Below the pieces are notes generated by a model. The model saw only the letters and a list, made by a program, of their open reading frames with translations. It did not search any database and was not told the origin of the DNA. DNA of 64,000 bases, taken from NCBI RefSeq assembly GCF_014635845.1, contig NZ_BMDP01000001.1, positions 248,001 to 312,000 of the forward strand. Reading direction: 5' to 3'. The position numbers and the translations under genes are program-made. Source of the DNA: Oxalicibacterium solurbis. Lineage in GTDB: Bacteria; Pseudomonadota; Gammaproteobacteria; Burkholderiales; Burkholderiaceae_D. Shown here piece by piece: positions 29,641-38,605 of the stretch; within the stretch, counting starts at the first letter, position 1, and every line of letters starts with the position of its first letter.

Positions 29641-30389
29641 CGCAGCCAAATCAGTGCCGCCATTCGGCCGGTGAAACCGTCGCGGCGATAGGAGTAAAAA
29701 CGCTCGGCATCGGTCACCGTGCAAAAATCGCCGCCGGCCACATGCATCACACCCTGCGCCGCCAGGATCTGTCGGGCCAATCGATAGATGTCGGCCAGAT
29801 ATTTTCCGCTGCGCCCGGCGATCGGACGGAACGCATCGATCGCCGTCGCATCCTTCGCCGTGAAAGCCTGCAGTACGTCTTCGCCGACTTCGAACTGTTC
29901 GGGGCCGATCGCCGGTCCCAGCCAGGCATGCAATTCCTCGCCGCCCGCCTTGCGCATGCGTTCCACCGTATGTTCCAGCACACCGCCGGCCAAACCGCGC
30001 CAGCCTGCATGCGCGGCACCAACAACACGACCGTAGGCATCGGCCAGCAGTACCGGCAGACAATCCGCCGTCATGATCGCGCACACTGTGCCGCGCTGCG
30101 TGGCGATGCTGGCATCGGCCTGCGATGCATTGGCGACACGCGCCGCATCGACCACATCGGTGCCGTGCACTTGCGTCAGCCATGCCGGCTCCGACGGTAC
30201 ATGATCGAGCAGCAGCGAACGATTGGCCATCACGTTGTGCGGGCTGTCGCCGACATGCAATCCGAGATTCAAGCCGCACTTGCCGGAAACGTCGCCGTAA
30301 GGGCCGCTGCTGACGCCGCCGCTGCGCACGGTCATCAGCACGCCGACGATGTCGGAAGAAATCGACCAGTCGGGCACGATGGGGGTCAT
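29637..30389 (-). CDS. pgeF: Peptidoglycan editing factor PgeF (YfiH, laccase-domain)
   Basis: PgeF (YfiH) is a purine nucleoside phosphorylase/copper oxidase-fold protein needed to keep peptidoglycan precursors correct. The product (250 residues from ATG 30389) has the metal-site motifs QVHGTDVV, ADCLPVLLAD and AAHAGWRGLAGGVLE with Cys and two His residues, and ends in GRMAALIWLR. The start at 30389 does not overlap rluD; a start at 30446 would overlap it by 44 bases. It lies in a rluD-pgeF pair, which is common in Proteobacteria. Confidence 0.94.
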   Translation of the reverse strand: MTPIVPDWSISSDIVGVLMTVRSGGVSSGPYGDVSGKCGLNLGLHVGDSPHNVMANRSLLLDHVPSEPAWLTQVHGTDVVDAARVANASQADASIATQRGTVCAIMTADCLPVLLADAYGRVVGAAHAGWRGLAGGVLEHTVERMRKAGGEELHAWLGPAIGPEQFEVGEDVLQAFTAKDATAIDAFRPIAGRSGKYLADIYRLARQILAAQGVMHVAGGDFCTVTDAERFYSYRRDGFTGRMAALIWLR

Positions 30390-30402
30390 GGCGGCGGATG
30401 CG

Positions 30403-31434
30403 TCACGTAATGTTGGAAATGCCGGCGCGCTCCAGCAGAGCGGCAAAATCCTGCGGCAATGCGGATGTCCATTCGCATGCCGCGCCGGAAGCCGGGTGAT
30501 TCAGGCCAAGACGTTGCGCATGCAAGGCCTGGCGCGGGAATACCGATGCCAGATGCTGCTTGCCGTACAGCGCATCGCCGACCAGCGAAAAACCGATCGA
30601 CTGCATGTGCACGCGAATCTGGTGCGTACGCCCGGTTTCCAGCTGGCACCGAACCAGACTGACCGGACGGCCATCGAGCGCGCCGGTCGCAAGCCGTTCG
30701 AAACGCGTTGCCGCAGGCTTGGCAAGCAAGCTGTTCGACACCGCCATTCGGATGCGATCGCGCGGGTGACGTGCGATCGCCGCCTCTATCCTGCCGGACA
30801 GATTGGGCGTGCCCCACACCAGCGCCAGATATTCGCGCTTGACCGTGCGCGCCTGCAACTGGCGCACCAGATCGGTTTGCGCGACCAGCGTCTTCGCCAC
30901 CACCATCAGGCCGCTCGTGTCCTTGTCGAGACGATGAACGATGCCGGCACGCGGCACACCGGCCAGTGCGGGCAGATGATGCAGCAAACCATTGAGCAAT
31001 GTGCCGGACCAGTTGCCGGCCGCAGGATGCACAACCAGCCCGGCCGGCTTGTCAATGACAAGCATCGCGGCATCCTCATAAGCGATCTGCAAGTCCATCG
31101 CTTCGGCCGTGTAGGCCAGTTCTTCGGGTGCCGGTTGCGGCGCAATGATGACCGTCTCGTCACCATACAGCGTCATCTTCGGCTTGGCGACTTCGCCGTC
31201 GATACGCACATGGCCGTCTTCTATCCACTGCTGCAAGCGGCTGCGCGAATACTGCGGAACGCGCGCGGAAAGCACCTTGTCCAAGCGGATGCCGCAATCG
31301 TCCGACGTCAGCGTCAGTTCTATCGGAGAAATATCGGCGGCGGAAGCATCGGCATCGTCGCTGCCGTCCCAGTCGCCATCGGGCAGCTCACTGCCATTTA
31401 CATCCATTTCAATCGGGTTCACCGGCGATCCCAT
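30403..31434 (-). CDS. rluD: 23S rRNA pseudouridine synthase RluD
   Basis: RluD makes pseudouridines 1911, 1915 and 1917 in 23S rRNA helix 69. The 343-residue product has an acidic N-terminal extension of about 35 residues, an S4 domain (GIRLDKVLSARVPQYSRSRL), then the catalytic motif GIVHRLDKDTSGLMVVAKT with the essential Asp, and GRTHQIRVHMQSIGFSLVGD. Upstream, a TATAAT -10 box of the divergent bamD lies only five bases from its start. Confidence 0.95.
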   Translation of the reverse strand: MGSPVNPIEMDVNGSELPDGDWDGSDDADASAADISPIELTLTSDDCGIRLDKVLSARVPQYSRSRLQQWIEDGHVRIDGEVAKPKMTLYGDETVIIAPQPAPEELAYTAEAMDLQIAYEDAAMLVIDKPAGLVVHPAAGNWSGTLLNGLLHHLPALAGVPRAGIVHRLDKDTSGLMVVAKTLVAQTDLVRQLQARTVKREYLALVWGTPNLSGRIEAAIARHPRDRIRMAVSNSLLAKPAATRFERLATGALDGRPVSLVRCQLETGRTHQIRVHMQSIGFSLVGDALYGKQHLASVFPRQALHAQRLGLNHPASGAACEWTSALPQDFAALLERAGISNIT

Positions 31435-31438
31435 CGGC

Positions 31439-31444
31439 TATAAT
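31439..31444 (+). promoter_or_regulatory. Candidate -10 element of bamD promoter
   Basis: A perfect TATAAT in the rluD/bamD divergent gap. The matching -35 region (GGTTCA, 17 bases upstream) is poor and lies inside rluD, so only the -10 box is supported. The gap is just 54 bases. Confidence 0.4.
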
Positions 31445-31488
31445 CATCCATTGTCCAGCGGCCTGCCGCGAAATCCGTGCAAAACCAA

Positions 31489-32271
31489 ATGCGAAAAATC
31501 ATCCCTCTCGTACTAGCCCTGCTGCTTACCGCCTGCAGCAGTTTCGATCAGGTCGACGAAACCAAGAACTGGTCGCCCTCGAGATTATACTCGGAGGCCC
31601 GCGACGAACTGAACGCGCTCAACTATGAAAGAGCCATCGATCTCCTCGAAAAACTGGAGTCCCGCTACCCGTTCGGTACCTATGCGCAACAGGCGCAGAT
31701 GGAAATCGCCTACGCCTACTATCGCCAGGGCGACCAGCCGCAGGCACTGGCTGCCGTCGAGCGCTTCATCAAGCTGCATCCGGATCATCCGAACGTCGAT
31801 TACATGTATTACCTGCGCGGCCTGATCAACTTCAACGACCGCACCAGCATTTTCGACTTCCTGTCGCGCCAGGACATGACCGAGCGCGACCCGAAAGCGG
31901 CACGCGAGGCATTCGATTCGTTCAAGCTGCTGGTCGATCGCTTTCCCAACAGCAAATACGCACCGGACGCCGAAGCCCGCCTCGCCTATCTGGTCAATGG
32001 CATGGCGCAGTACAACGTGCACGTCGCCGACTACTATTATCGGCGCGGCGCCTATCTGGCGGCCGTCAATCGTGCACAGGCTGCGGTACGAGACTATCCC
32101 AATACGCCGGCCACAGAAGAAGCGCTGTTCATCATGATGAAATCCTACGATGCGTTGAACCTGCCACAACTGCGCGACGATACCGAGCGCGTGCTGCGCC
32201 TGAACTTCCCGGACAGCATCTACTTCAAAGGCGGCAAGACGATCGAGAAACCGTGGTGGCAGATCTGGTGA
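31489..32271 (+). CDS. bamD: Outer membrane protein assembly factor BamD (ComL)
   Basis: Lipoprotein of the BAM complex that inserts beta-barrels into the outer membrane. The product has 260 residues from the ATG at 31489, and starts with a lipoprotein signal whose lipobox LLTACSSF puts the lipidated cysteine at residue 16. Five TPR-like repeats follow (ARDELNALNYERAIDLLEKL, then YAQQAQMEIAYAYYRQGD and others). The phrase RYPFGTYAQQAQMEIAYAYY is diagnostic. A GTG four codons earlier is an alternative start. It is transcribed alone and ends in a strong terminator. Confidence 0.95.
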   Translation: MRKIIPLVLALLLTACSSFDQVDETKNWSPSRLYSEARDELNALNYERAIDLLEKLESRYPFGTYAQQAQMEIAYAYYRQGDQPQALAAVERFIKLHPDHPNVDYMYYLRGLINFNDRTSIFDFLSRQDMTERDPKAAREAFDSFKLLVDRFPNSKYAPDAEARLAYLVNGMAQYNVHVADYYYRRGAYLAAVNRAQAAVRDYPNTPATEEALFIMMKSYDALNLPQLRDDTERVLRLNFPDSIYFKGGKTIEKPWWQIW

Positions 32272-32289
32272 TTCGGTCGACTGACCAGC

Positions 32290-32316
32290 AAAAAGCCCCG
32301 CAGTGCGGGGCTTTTT
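32290..32316. terminator. Intrinsic terminator after bamD (bidirectional)
   Basis: Stem AGCCCCGC / GCGGGGCT (32294-32312) with loop AGT, A-run to the left and T-run to the right. It lies between the convergent bamD and yaaA. Confidence 0.92.
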
Positions 32317-32370
32317 CATTGCGACGTTCATTGCGACGTCTCACCGGCATCCCGCCTCATCATCAGCGTT

Positions 32371-33147
32371 TCATACAGCCAGCCGTCTCTTGAAGACCCA
32401 CTTCTGTCCATCGGACGCCGCCGCATCGAAAGCATAGCCTTCGGCATCGAAGGATTGCAGCGCCTGCGGCTGGGTAATTCCCTTCACTGTCGCATAACGC
32501 GCCATCAGCCCGCGCGCGCGTTTGGCGTGGAAAGAAATGATCTTGTACGCACCGCCTTTCCAGTCGAGGAAAACCGGCGTGATGACCGGCACCGTCAGCA
32601 ATTTCGGACGCACCGATTTGAAATATTCCTCGGATGCCAGATTGATCAGCGCCGATGCCTTCACCGCAGCGATCTGCGCGTTCAACGTCTCGGTCACCGT
32701 ATCGCCCCAGAATGCATACAGATCCTTGCCCGCAGCATTGGCCAGCTTGGTTCCCATCTCAAGGCGATAAGGCTGCATCAAATCGAGCGGCCGCAACAGG
32801 CCGTACAGTCCGGATAAAATGCGAAGGTGCGACTGTGCGTAATGCAGTTGTCGATCGTTGAACGCCCTGGCATTCAGTCCTTCGTACACATCGCCGTTGA
32901 AAGCCAGTATTGCCTGCTTTGCATTTTTCGCAGTGAACCTGGTGGACCACGCGGCGAAACGTTCCGCATTCAGTGCTGCAAGCGGATCGGAAATGCGCAT
33001 CAAGCTGGCGATGCGGGCCGGCGGCATCTGTTTGAGAATGTCGACCAGTTCCGCCGAACGCTTGATGAAATCCGGTTTGGTGCTGGTTTCCGTGATGGCG
33101 GGCGTTTCGTAATCCAGGGACTTGGCAGGTGATAAGACGATGAGCAT
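32371..33147 (-). CDS. yaaA: Peroxide stress protein YaaA
   Basis: YaaA (DUF328) lowers intracellular free iron during peroxide stress in E. coli. The product (258 residues from ATG 33147) has the family start [20 protein letters not shown], the region [20 protein letters not shown] and the C-terminal [14 protein letters not shown] and [13 protein letters not shown]. The size is that of E. coli YaaA. Its start codon lies inside the N-terminal coding part of the divergent PIN-domain gene. Confidence 0.94.
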   Translation of the reverse strand: MLIVLSPAKSLDYETPAITETSTKPDFIKRSAELVDILKQMPPARIASLMRISDPLAALNAERFAAWSTRFTAKNAKQAILAFNGDVYEGLNARAFNDRQLHYAQSHLRILSGLYGLLRPLDLMQPYRLEMGTKLANAAGKDLYAFWGDTVTETLNAQIAAVKASALINLASEEYFKSVRPKLLTVPVITPVFLDWKGGAYKIISFHAKRARGLMARYATVKGITQPQALQSFDAEGYAFDAAASDGQKWVFKRRLAV

Positions 33148-33655
33148 GTTACTTTCGAACGAAAAACCAAAACCGCCAATGATACCGAAGCGCGTCGTAC
33201 TCGACACCAATGTCTGCCTGGACCTGTTCGTCTTTCGCGATCCGCGCTGGACGATGCTGCTCGATGCATTGCAAAGCGGCCGGCTGGAAGCCGTGACGCG
33301 CGAGGACTGTCGTACAGAGTGGCATCTGGTGCTGCGTTATCCGCATCTGAAGCTGGACGATGACAAGCGTACTACAACGATGGCGGAATTCGATGCACTG
33401 ATCCGCTGTCATCCGATGCCGCAGCAAACGGAAGAAACCGTCAGGCTGCCTCTCTGCAAGGACAAGGATGACCAGAAATTCCTGGAGCTAGCACGCGACA
33501 TCCGCGCAGACGTGCTGATCACGAAAGACAAGGCGCTGCTGAAGCTGGCACGCAAGACAAGGCGCGACGGCCTGTTCGCCATCATGACGCCGGAAGCGTG
33601 GACGCAGGAAGCAGCTATGCCATCTGCCGCAACACTGCAGACGACAACCGGCTAA
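33140..33655 (+). CDS. PIN-domain protein (putative ribonuclease/toxin-like)
   Basis: Putative metal-dependent RNase of the PIN fold. The product has 171 residues from the ATG at 33140; the conserved part begins at [15 protein letters not shown], then [24 protein letters not shown] and [15 protein letters not shown], which carry the acidic residues expected in the PIN active site. It resembles the COG1569 type sometimes called toxin component of a toxin-antitoxin pair, but no small antitoxin gene is beside it. Starts at 33122 (TTG), 33146 or 33179 are also possible. Confidence 0.8.
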   Translation: MSMLLSNEKPKPPMIPKRVVLDTNVCLDLFVFRDPRWTMLLDALQSGRLEAVTREDCRTEWHLVLRYPHLKLDDDKRTTTMAEFDALIRCHPMPQQTEETVRLPLCKDKDDQKFLELARDIRADVLITKDKALLKLARKTRRDGLFAIMTPEAWTQEAAMPSAATLQTTTG

Positions 33656-33679
33656 TACTATTGGCCATTCATCACGACA

Positions 33680-34909
33680 TCAGTGCAACTGCTTCAGCTT
33701 CTGTTCCACGAAAGCCCGCAACTCGGGCGATAGCGAGCTGGTTTCGCGCGCGCGGGAAAATGCTTCGCGCGCTTCTTCCGTCCTGCCATCCGCCTGCAAC
33801 GAAATTCCCAGCCCCATCCACCAGATGCCATTCTGCGGCACGGCACGAACGGCCAGCAGATATTGCTCGACCGCTTCCTTCTGCCGCCCTGCGCGCTGCA
33901 GCAGCGCAGCGAGGAAAGCCCGATAGTCGGGCTGATCTGCTGCATAAGGCAAACTGTTCTGCAGCGTGATAATGGCAGTCTGTTGCGCGCCTTTCTCCAC
34001 TTGCAAACGCGCCAGAATCATTGCCATTCCCGGCTGCCGCATATCGATGTCCAGTCCTTCCTTCGCGCGCCGCATCGCCTCGTCCTGCTGTCCTGTCCTC
34101 AGCAACAGCGCGATCAACGTCTGACGCGCACCGACATGTGTCGGCACTTCCTGCAGCACGTGCTCCAGCAATGCCGTCGCTTCCGCCGTGCGCCCCTGTT
34201 CCGCCATGGCTGCCGCACGGCGATAGTCGTTCTCTGCACGCTGCTGTGATGTCAATGGCCGAATCTGCTTGTCCAGCGCGATTGACGCAGCCGACACCGC
34301 CGGCTGTGTGGAAACCGGCTGCGGCGCCACAGGTTTCGCCACTGCCACCGGCAACGACGCAGCGGGCTTCACCGCTTCAGGGCGCACGGGCTGAAGTCGT
34401 GCCGGCTTGTCGACGACTTTGGCAGCGGCTGTATCGACTGTTTCTTGAGGCATTACTGAAACGGCGGACACCGCAACCGGCTCAGTCCTGTCGATCGGCT
34501 TGTTTTCCGTTTTTTCTACTTTTGCTTGCTGCACATCGTCAGTCGGAAGCGCTGGTGCTTCCGCTGCCACGGCCGCTTCCTGAGTTTCCGATGCCTGTTG
34601 TTCCGACATTGGCATCGTCGGCGCAATCTTCAGCGCCAATTGCGGCGGTATCTGTGATGCATCGGCTGGCTTCGCCGATACGACTGCCGATGCGAGAGCA
34701 GGCGCGGGAGCTGGCACTGCAGCAGGCCTGAACCACAACCACGCAAGCATGCCCGCCAGCAAAACTGCCAGGACGGCAGCGGCCAGCCAGCCAACATGCC
34801 GGCTGCGTACCTGCGGCGCCGCTTTCAATTGCCCCGGCAGAACGCGTGCATCTGATTCTTCTGCCTGGCGCTGTTCCAGCTCCTGCAGCATCTTGTTGAT
34901 AACGCTCAT
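33680..34909 (-). CDS. mshN: MSHA biogenesis protein MshN (TPR protein)
   Basis: Inner-membrane, TPR-containing assembly protein of the MSHA type IV pilus. The product (409 residues) starts MSVINKMLQELEQRQAEESD, then a single membrane segment (VGWLAAAVLAVLLAGMLAWL), a long Ala/Pro/Val-rich linker, and TPR repeats in the last 170 residues (DYRRAAAMAEQGRTAEATAL, then PDYRAFLAALLQRAGRQKEA). The ATG at 34909 overlaps the mshM stop codon as ATGA; open frame upstream of it is antisense-like and not used. Last gene of the msh assembly module. Confidence 0.9.
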   Translation of the reverse strand: MSVINKMLQELEQRQAEESDARVLPGQLKAAPQVRSRHVGWLAAAVLAVLLAGMLAWLWFRPAAVPAPAPALASAVVSAKPADASQIPPQLALKIAPTMPMSEQQASETQEAAVAAEAPALPTDDVQQAKVEKTENKPIDRTEPVAVSAVSVMPQETVDTAAAKVVDKPARLQPVRPEAVKPAASLPVAVAKPVAPQPVSTQPAVSAASIALDKQIRPLTSQQRAENDYRRAAAMAEQGRTAEATALLEHVLQEVPTHVGARQTLIALLLRTGQQDEAMRRAKEGLDIDMRQPGMAMILARLQVEKGAQQTAIITLQNSLPYAADQPDYRAFLAALLQRAGRQKEAVEQYLLAVRAVPQNGIWWMGLGISLQADGRTEEAREAFSRARETSSLSPELRAFVEQKLKQLH

Positions 34910-35802
34910 CGCAAATAGGTCCAGGCAGCGCCGGATACGATCATCAGTAAGGAAACGCCTGCAAGCCAGGACAACCATGGCTGCGCCACGCGATGCGATG
35001 CTTCGGTATCGGCCGCGGCTGCGCGGATATGGCGCGCCCTCAATACATGCTGCCCTTCTCCATAGGCAAGCATCATGGTCTTGTGGGCAAGAATGTTGGC
35101 CAACCGTGGAATGCCGCCGCTGGCCGCATGCAACGCGCGCACGGCATCGGTGGAGAACAGGCGGCCGCCGGCATAACCGGCGACCTGCAGTCGGTGCGTC
35201 ACATAAAAATCCAGATCGTCGCGCGACAGCGCCTGCAGGCGATAGTGGAAGGTAATGCGCTGCGCCAGCTGGCGTATGGCCTGCTGCTTCAACTTCGCAT
35301 CCAGTTCCGGCTGTCCGAACAGTACGATCTGCAGCAGCTTGCGTTTTTCCGTTTCCAGATTGGTCAGCAAACGCAGGGCTTCCAGACTTTCCAACGGCAT
35401 TGCCTGCGCTTCGTCCAGACACAACAGGACACGCTTGCCATCGCGCGCCAGTTTCAGCAGATGATGATTGATTGCCTTCAGCAACTGATGCTGGTCGACG
35501 TCCTTCGCCAATGCGAGCCCCAGTTCATCGGCCAGCGCCAGCATCAGGCTGCGCGGTTCCAGATAAGGATTCGGAATGTAGGCAGTGACGAATCCGTCAT
35601 CCAGCGATGACAGGAACTTGCGACACAGCAGCGTCTTGCCGGTGCCCACCTCACCGGTGATCTTGATGAAGCCCTCGCCGCTATGCGCGGCGATCAGCAG
35701 CGTATTCAGCGCCTGCTGGTATGTCGGGCAGGCAAAGAAGAAACCGGTATCCGGCGTAATGCCGAACGGAAGCTCCTTCAAGCCGAAGTGCTGCTCATAC
35801 AT
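34906..35802 (-). CDS. mshM: MSHA biogenesis ATPase MshM (ExeA-like AAA)
   Basis: AAA+ ATPase thought to help secretin or pilus assembly, related to ExeA of type II secretion. The 298-residue product starts MYEQHFGLKELPFGITPDTG, has Walker A GEVGTGKTLLCRK near residue 50 and Walker B RVLLCLDEAQAMPLESLEAL, and ends with a C-terminal hydrophobic anchor (PWLSWLAGVSLLMIVSGAAW). It is between mshN (ATGA overlap) and mshL (six-base gap). Confidence 0.93.
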   Translation of the reverse strand: MYEQHFGLKELPFGITPDTGFFFACPTYQQALNTLLIAAHSGEGFIKITGEVGTGKTLLCRKFLSSLDDGFVTAYIPNPYLEPRSLMLALADELGLALAKDVDQHQLLKAINHHLLKLARDGKRVLLCLDEAQAMPLESLEALRLLTNLETEKRKLLQIVLFGQPELDAKLKQQAIRQLAQRITFHYRLQALSRDDLDFYVTHRLQVAGYAGGRLFSTDAVRALHAASGGIPRLANILAHKTMMLAYGEGQHVLRARHIRAAAADTEASHRVAQPWLSWLAGVSLLMIVSGAAWTYLR

Positions 35803-35808
35803 GCGAGA

Positions 35809-37515
35809 TCATTCCCAGGGCTTGCTTCGCGGTGCCATCGACTGCAACCGTTTCTGCGAATCGAGAACGTCCTGTGCCCAGCTGCCTTCATTCTGGATCA
35901 CCGTCGGCTTCAGCAGGATGACGAGTTCACGTTTCTCCGTCACCTGATTGGTGTTCTTGACGAAGTTGCCCAACAGCGGCACATCGCCGGCCACTGGTAT
36001 CTGATCGCGGCCGCTGACGGTGCGCTGACGCATCAGGCCGCCGAGCGCGATGATGTTGCCGTCCTGCGCGCGCACCACGCTATCCGTTTCGGACGTGCTG
36101 CTGCTTGCCAGCGGCAGCTTCAGGACGTTCTGCACATTGCCTTGCGTGCCGAGATCGATGACCCGCTCCACCGTCTGCACATCCGTCACCGACGGATGAA
36201 TATGCAGAATGATGTTGCCCTCTTCGTCGATCTGCGGCGTTACGTCCAGCACCACGCCGGAGAAAAACGGCTGCAGCGTCACGTTCGGCGTCGAAGTCGT
36301 CGCCGCACCGGAAACCGATGTGTTGATGTTGTTGCTGACGTTGGTGACGAAGAAATCGTCGGTGCCGACTTTCAGCACGGCCTTCTGGTTGTTCAGCGTC
36401 GCGATGCGCGGGCTGGACAGCACATGCACATCGCCCTGCGACTCGAGGAACGAGATCAGGCCGGCAAAATTGCGCGCCTGCAGCGCAAGGCCGAAGAAGC
36501 CATTGCCTGTCACTGCGTTGTCGGTCAGGCCGGTGGAAGGAATGCTGCCGATCTGGTTGGTGATCGATGCGCCCTGTCCGGCAGAGGCAAAGCCGCCCGA
36601 GATACGCGTATTGCCATGCAGCGCCGACCAGTTGATACCAGTCTGATAGCCATTGCTCAACGTGACTTCCAGAATCTTCGCTTCCAGAATCACCTGCCGG
36701 TCGACCGACAGCTGCGTCGCCTTCAGATAGGCCGAGACGTTGCGCAATTCTTCCGGCATCGCACGCACGACGATCACGCCGGACTGCGGGCTGATAACCA
36801 CGCTGCGGCCGTCGCGACCGCCACCGATGATCGCATCCAGCGCAGTTTTCAGATCAGACCAGAAATCGCTCTGCGTCGTCGTGCTGACCCGGCTGCTTTC
36901 GATCGGTGAGAAGCTCTGGCCGGAGCGATTGCCATTGTTGCCATTGTTGCCGCCGTAGTTGTTGTTCGTGCCGCCGACATTACCGTTGGTCTGGCTTGCA
37001 TTCAGCGAGCCGGAGATGACACTGGTTTCGGAAACGCCCTTGCGGTTACCCGTCAGATAGTTGACGCGGAAAATGCTGGTCTGCATCGTCAGCGGCTTGA
37101 TGACGATACGGTTTCCCTCGAGCGAATAATCGTAGCCGTAGAGTTCCTTGATCGCGTCCAGCGCTTCGAACAGCGTCACGTCCTTCAGGTTGGCCGAAAT
37201 GGTTCCCGTCACGTCCGGATGCACCAGCATGTTGTAGCGCGTGCCGGTCACGATTGCATTGAAGAACTGCGCAGCCGGCACATTGTTGAACGCCAGGCTG
37301 AAACGCTCTTCCAGCGGTGCCTTGGGCTTGGGCATCTCGATGTTGAGCGGCGGCAGCAGCGCGGCCGATACCGCATCCGGCTTGGCCGGCTGCACTACCG
37401 TCTGCGCAGCTTTTTCCATCTCCGCGTTGATCAGGTCGTAGGTTTCCTTCTTGGAAGTCGGCGCCGCGCAACCGGCGATACAGAGGACCAGAATGGCTAG
37501 GGATATTTTTTGCAC
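35809..37515 (-). CDS. mshL: MSHA pilus secretin MshL
   Basis: Outer-membrane secretin that lets the MSHA pilus exit. The 568-residue product has a lipoprotein signal with lipobox CIAGCAAP (Cys 16), an N-terminal secretin/STN-type part (AFNNVPAAQFFNAIVTGTRY), and the secretin core with VIVRAMPEELRNVSAYLKAT, QDGNIIALGGLMRQR and ELVILLKPTVIQNEG. A Gly/Asn-rich insert (around residue 190) is a low-complexity linker. Between mshK and mshM. Confidence 0.95.
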   Translation of the reverse strand: MQKISLAILVLCIAGCAAPTSKKETYDLINAEMEKAAQTVVQPAKPDAVSAALLPPLNIEMPKPKAPLEERFSLAFNNVPAAQFFNAIVTGTRYNMLVHPDVTGTISANLKDVTLFEALDAIKELYGYDYSLEGNRIVIKPLTMQTSIFRVNYLTGNRKGVSETSVISGSLNASQTNGNVGGTNNNYGGNNGNNGNRSGQSFSPIESSRVSTTTQSDFWSDLKTALDAIIGGGRDGRSVVISPQSGVIVVRAMPEELRNVSAYLKATQLSVDRQVILEAKILEVTLSNGYQTGINWSALHGNTRISGGFASAGQGASITNQIGSIPSTGLTDNAVTGNGFFGLALQARNFAGLISFLESQGDVHVLSSPRIATLNNQKAVLKVGTDDFFVTNVSNNINTSVSGAATTSTPNVTLQPFFSGVVLDVTPQIDEEGNIILHIHPSVTDVQTVERVIDLGTQGNVQNVLKLPLASSSTSETDSVVRAQDGNIIALGGLMRQRTVSGRDQIPVAGDVPLLGNFVKNTNQVTEKRELVILLKPTVIQNEGSWAQDVLDSQKRLQSMAPRSKPWE

Positions 37516-37520
37516 GCTTG

Positions 37521-37913
37521 CTACCTTCTCATTTCCGATTTGTCGGGATGCCGATTCCTTGAATCGGATGCCGGCCGTTTTCCAATGCTGGGGAAAAGTT
37601 TCAACGTCTGCGATTCACTGCCCGTCCGCAGGACAGCCTCGCTCTCTGTAAGCCGGACCAGCGTCGCCTCGCCGTAACGCTCGCCGAGCGCCACGGTTTG
37701 CCCGCTGATGACGGCGATCTTGCGTTTGGGCGACAGCAATACCGACTGCAGCACCGGTCCGCCGGCCGGTTCGGCATCGCCGCCCTGCATCCATTGCTCA
37801 GGCGGGCGTGTCGGATCGCGCAACTGCGCCTGCGCCGCCGTCGCTCCCAGCAAGCCGATCAGACCTGCTGCCACTGCGCATACACGCCAATGCCGCATCA
37901 CAGATTCAGCCAT
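37521..37913 (-). CDS. mshK: MSHA biogenesis protein MshK
   Basis: Small periplasmic protein, counterpart of PilP/GspC-type alignment proteins, likely joining inner-membrane and secretin parts. The 130-residue product has a hydrophobic start (CAVAAGLIGLLGATAAQAQ) and the conserved LRDPTRPPEQW motif after it, then a short beta domain (LQSVLLSPKRKIAVISGQTV). The ATG at 37898 would create a TGATG overlap with the mshJ stop and is an alternative start. Confidence 0.9.
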   Translation of the reverse strand: MAESVMRHWRVCAVAAGLIGLLGATAAQAQLRDPTRPPEQWMQGGDAEPAGGPVLQSVLLSPKRKIAVISGQTVALGERYGEATLVRLTESEAVLRTGSESQTLKLFPSIGKRPASDSRNRHPDKSEMRR

Positions 37914-38605
37914 TTCTTGTCCAGACTCAATGTAAAGAGCGTCAACGTCAGCGTCGCCTGCCGATCGCCATCAGTCTTCAACTGTGCGTTTTCCCAGAAG
38001 ACGCGCCACGGCATTTTTTCCAGCGCTTTCACATAGGCCAGCATGTCGAGATAACCGCCCTGCACCGTCAGCTCCACCGTGTGCTTGTAGACTGCATCGA
38101 CATCGTCGCCAGCGCTGGCGGTCTGTGCAGGCTGCTGGCCGCTCTTTTGCTGCCGCGCCTGAATTTCCGCGACCGATTCATTCAGCCGCGTAACAGGCAG
38201 CGATTTAAGCGAAACGAGCTGCAGCTTGTCGTTCTTGCGCAGCATGCTTTCCAGCAGATCGGCGATCTTGTCCGGCGAAACCAGTTCCTGTTGCAGGCTG
38301 CCCAACGAATCGCGCATGCCTTGCGCGCGCTGCGTCAATGCCTCCAGTTGCGTGCGCGCTTCCTGGTTCGGATCGTTCTCCTGCAATTTGACGCGCTGCT
38401 GGATCTGGTTCTGGATATCAGCAATCTGTGCCTGCTGCTGGCGGATCTGTTGCGACAGCTTCGCCTGCTTCGCATATTGCGGATCGAGCAGCACCGCATT
38501 GATCAGCGTGACAAGGATCAGCACCGCGACCGCGAAGATGATCGCCCGCTCGCGCAACGTCAGCGCATCGATCCTGAGCGCCAGTTTCTGCCAGGACTGT
38601 TTCAT
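37898..38605 (-). CDS. mshJ: MSHA biogenesis protein MshJ (PilO-like)
   Basis: Inner-membrane component similar to PilO/GspM. The 235-residue product has an N-terminal membrane segment (AIIFAVAVLILVTLINAVLL), a coiled-coil region (QIRQQQAQIADIQNQIQQRV) and a C-terminal ferredoxin-like part. The N-terminus KQSWQKLALRIDALTLRERA is typical of MshJ. Its ATG overlaps the stop codon of the PilN-like gene as ATGA. Confidence 0.9.
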   Translation of the reverse strand: MKQSWQKLALRIDALTLRERAIIFAVAVLILVTLINAVLLDPQYAKQAKLSQQIRQQQAQIADIQNQIQQRVKLQENDPNQEARTQLEALTQRAQGMRDSLGSLQQELVSPDKIADLLESMLRKNDKLQLVSLKSLPVTRLNESVAEIQARQQKSGQQPAQTASAGDDVDAVYKHTVELTVQGGYLDMLAYVKALEKMPWRVFWENAQLKTDGDRQATLTLTLFTLSLDKKWLNL

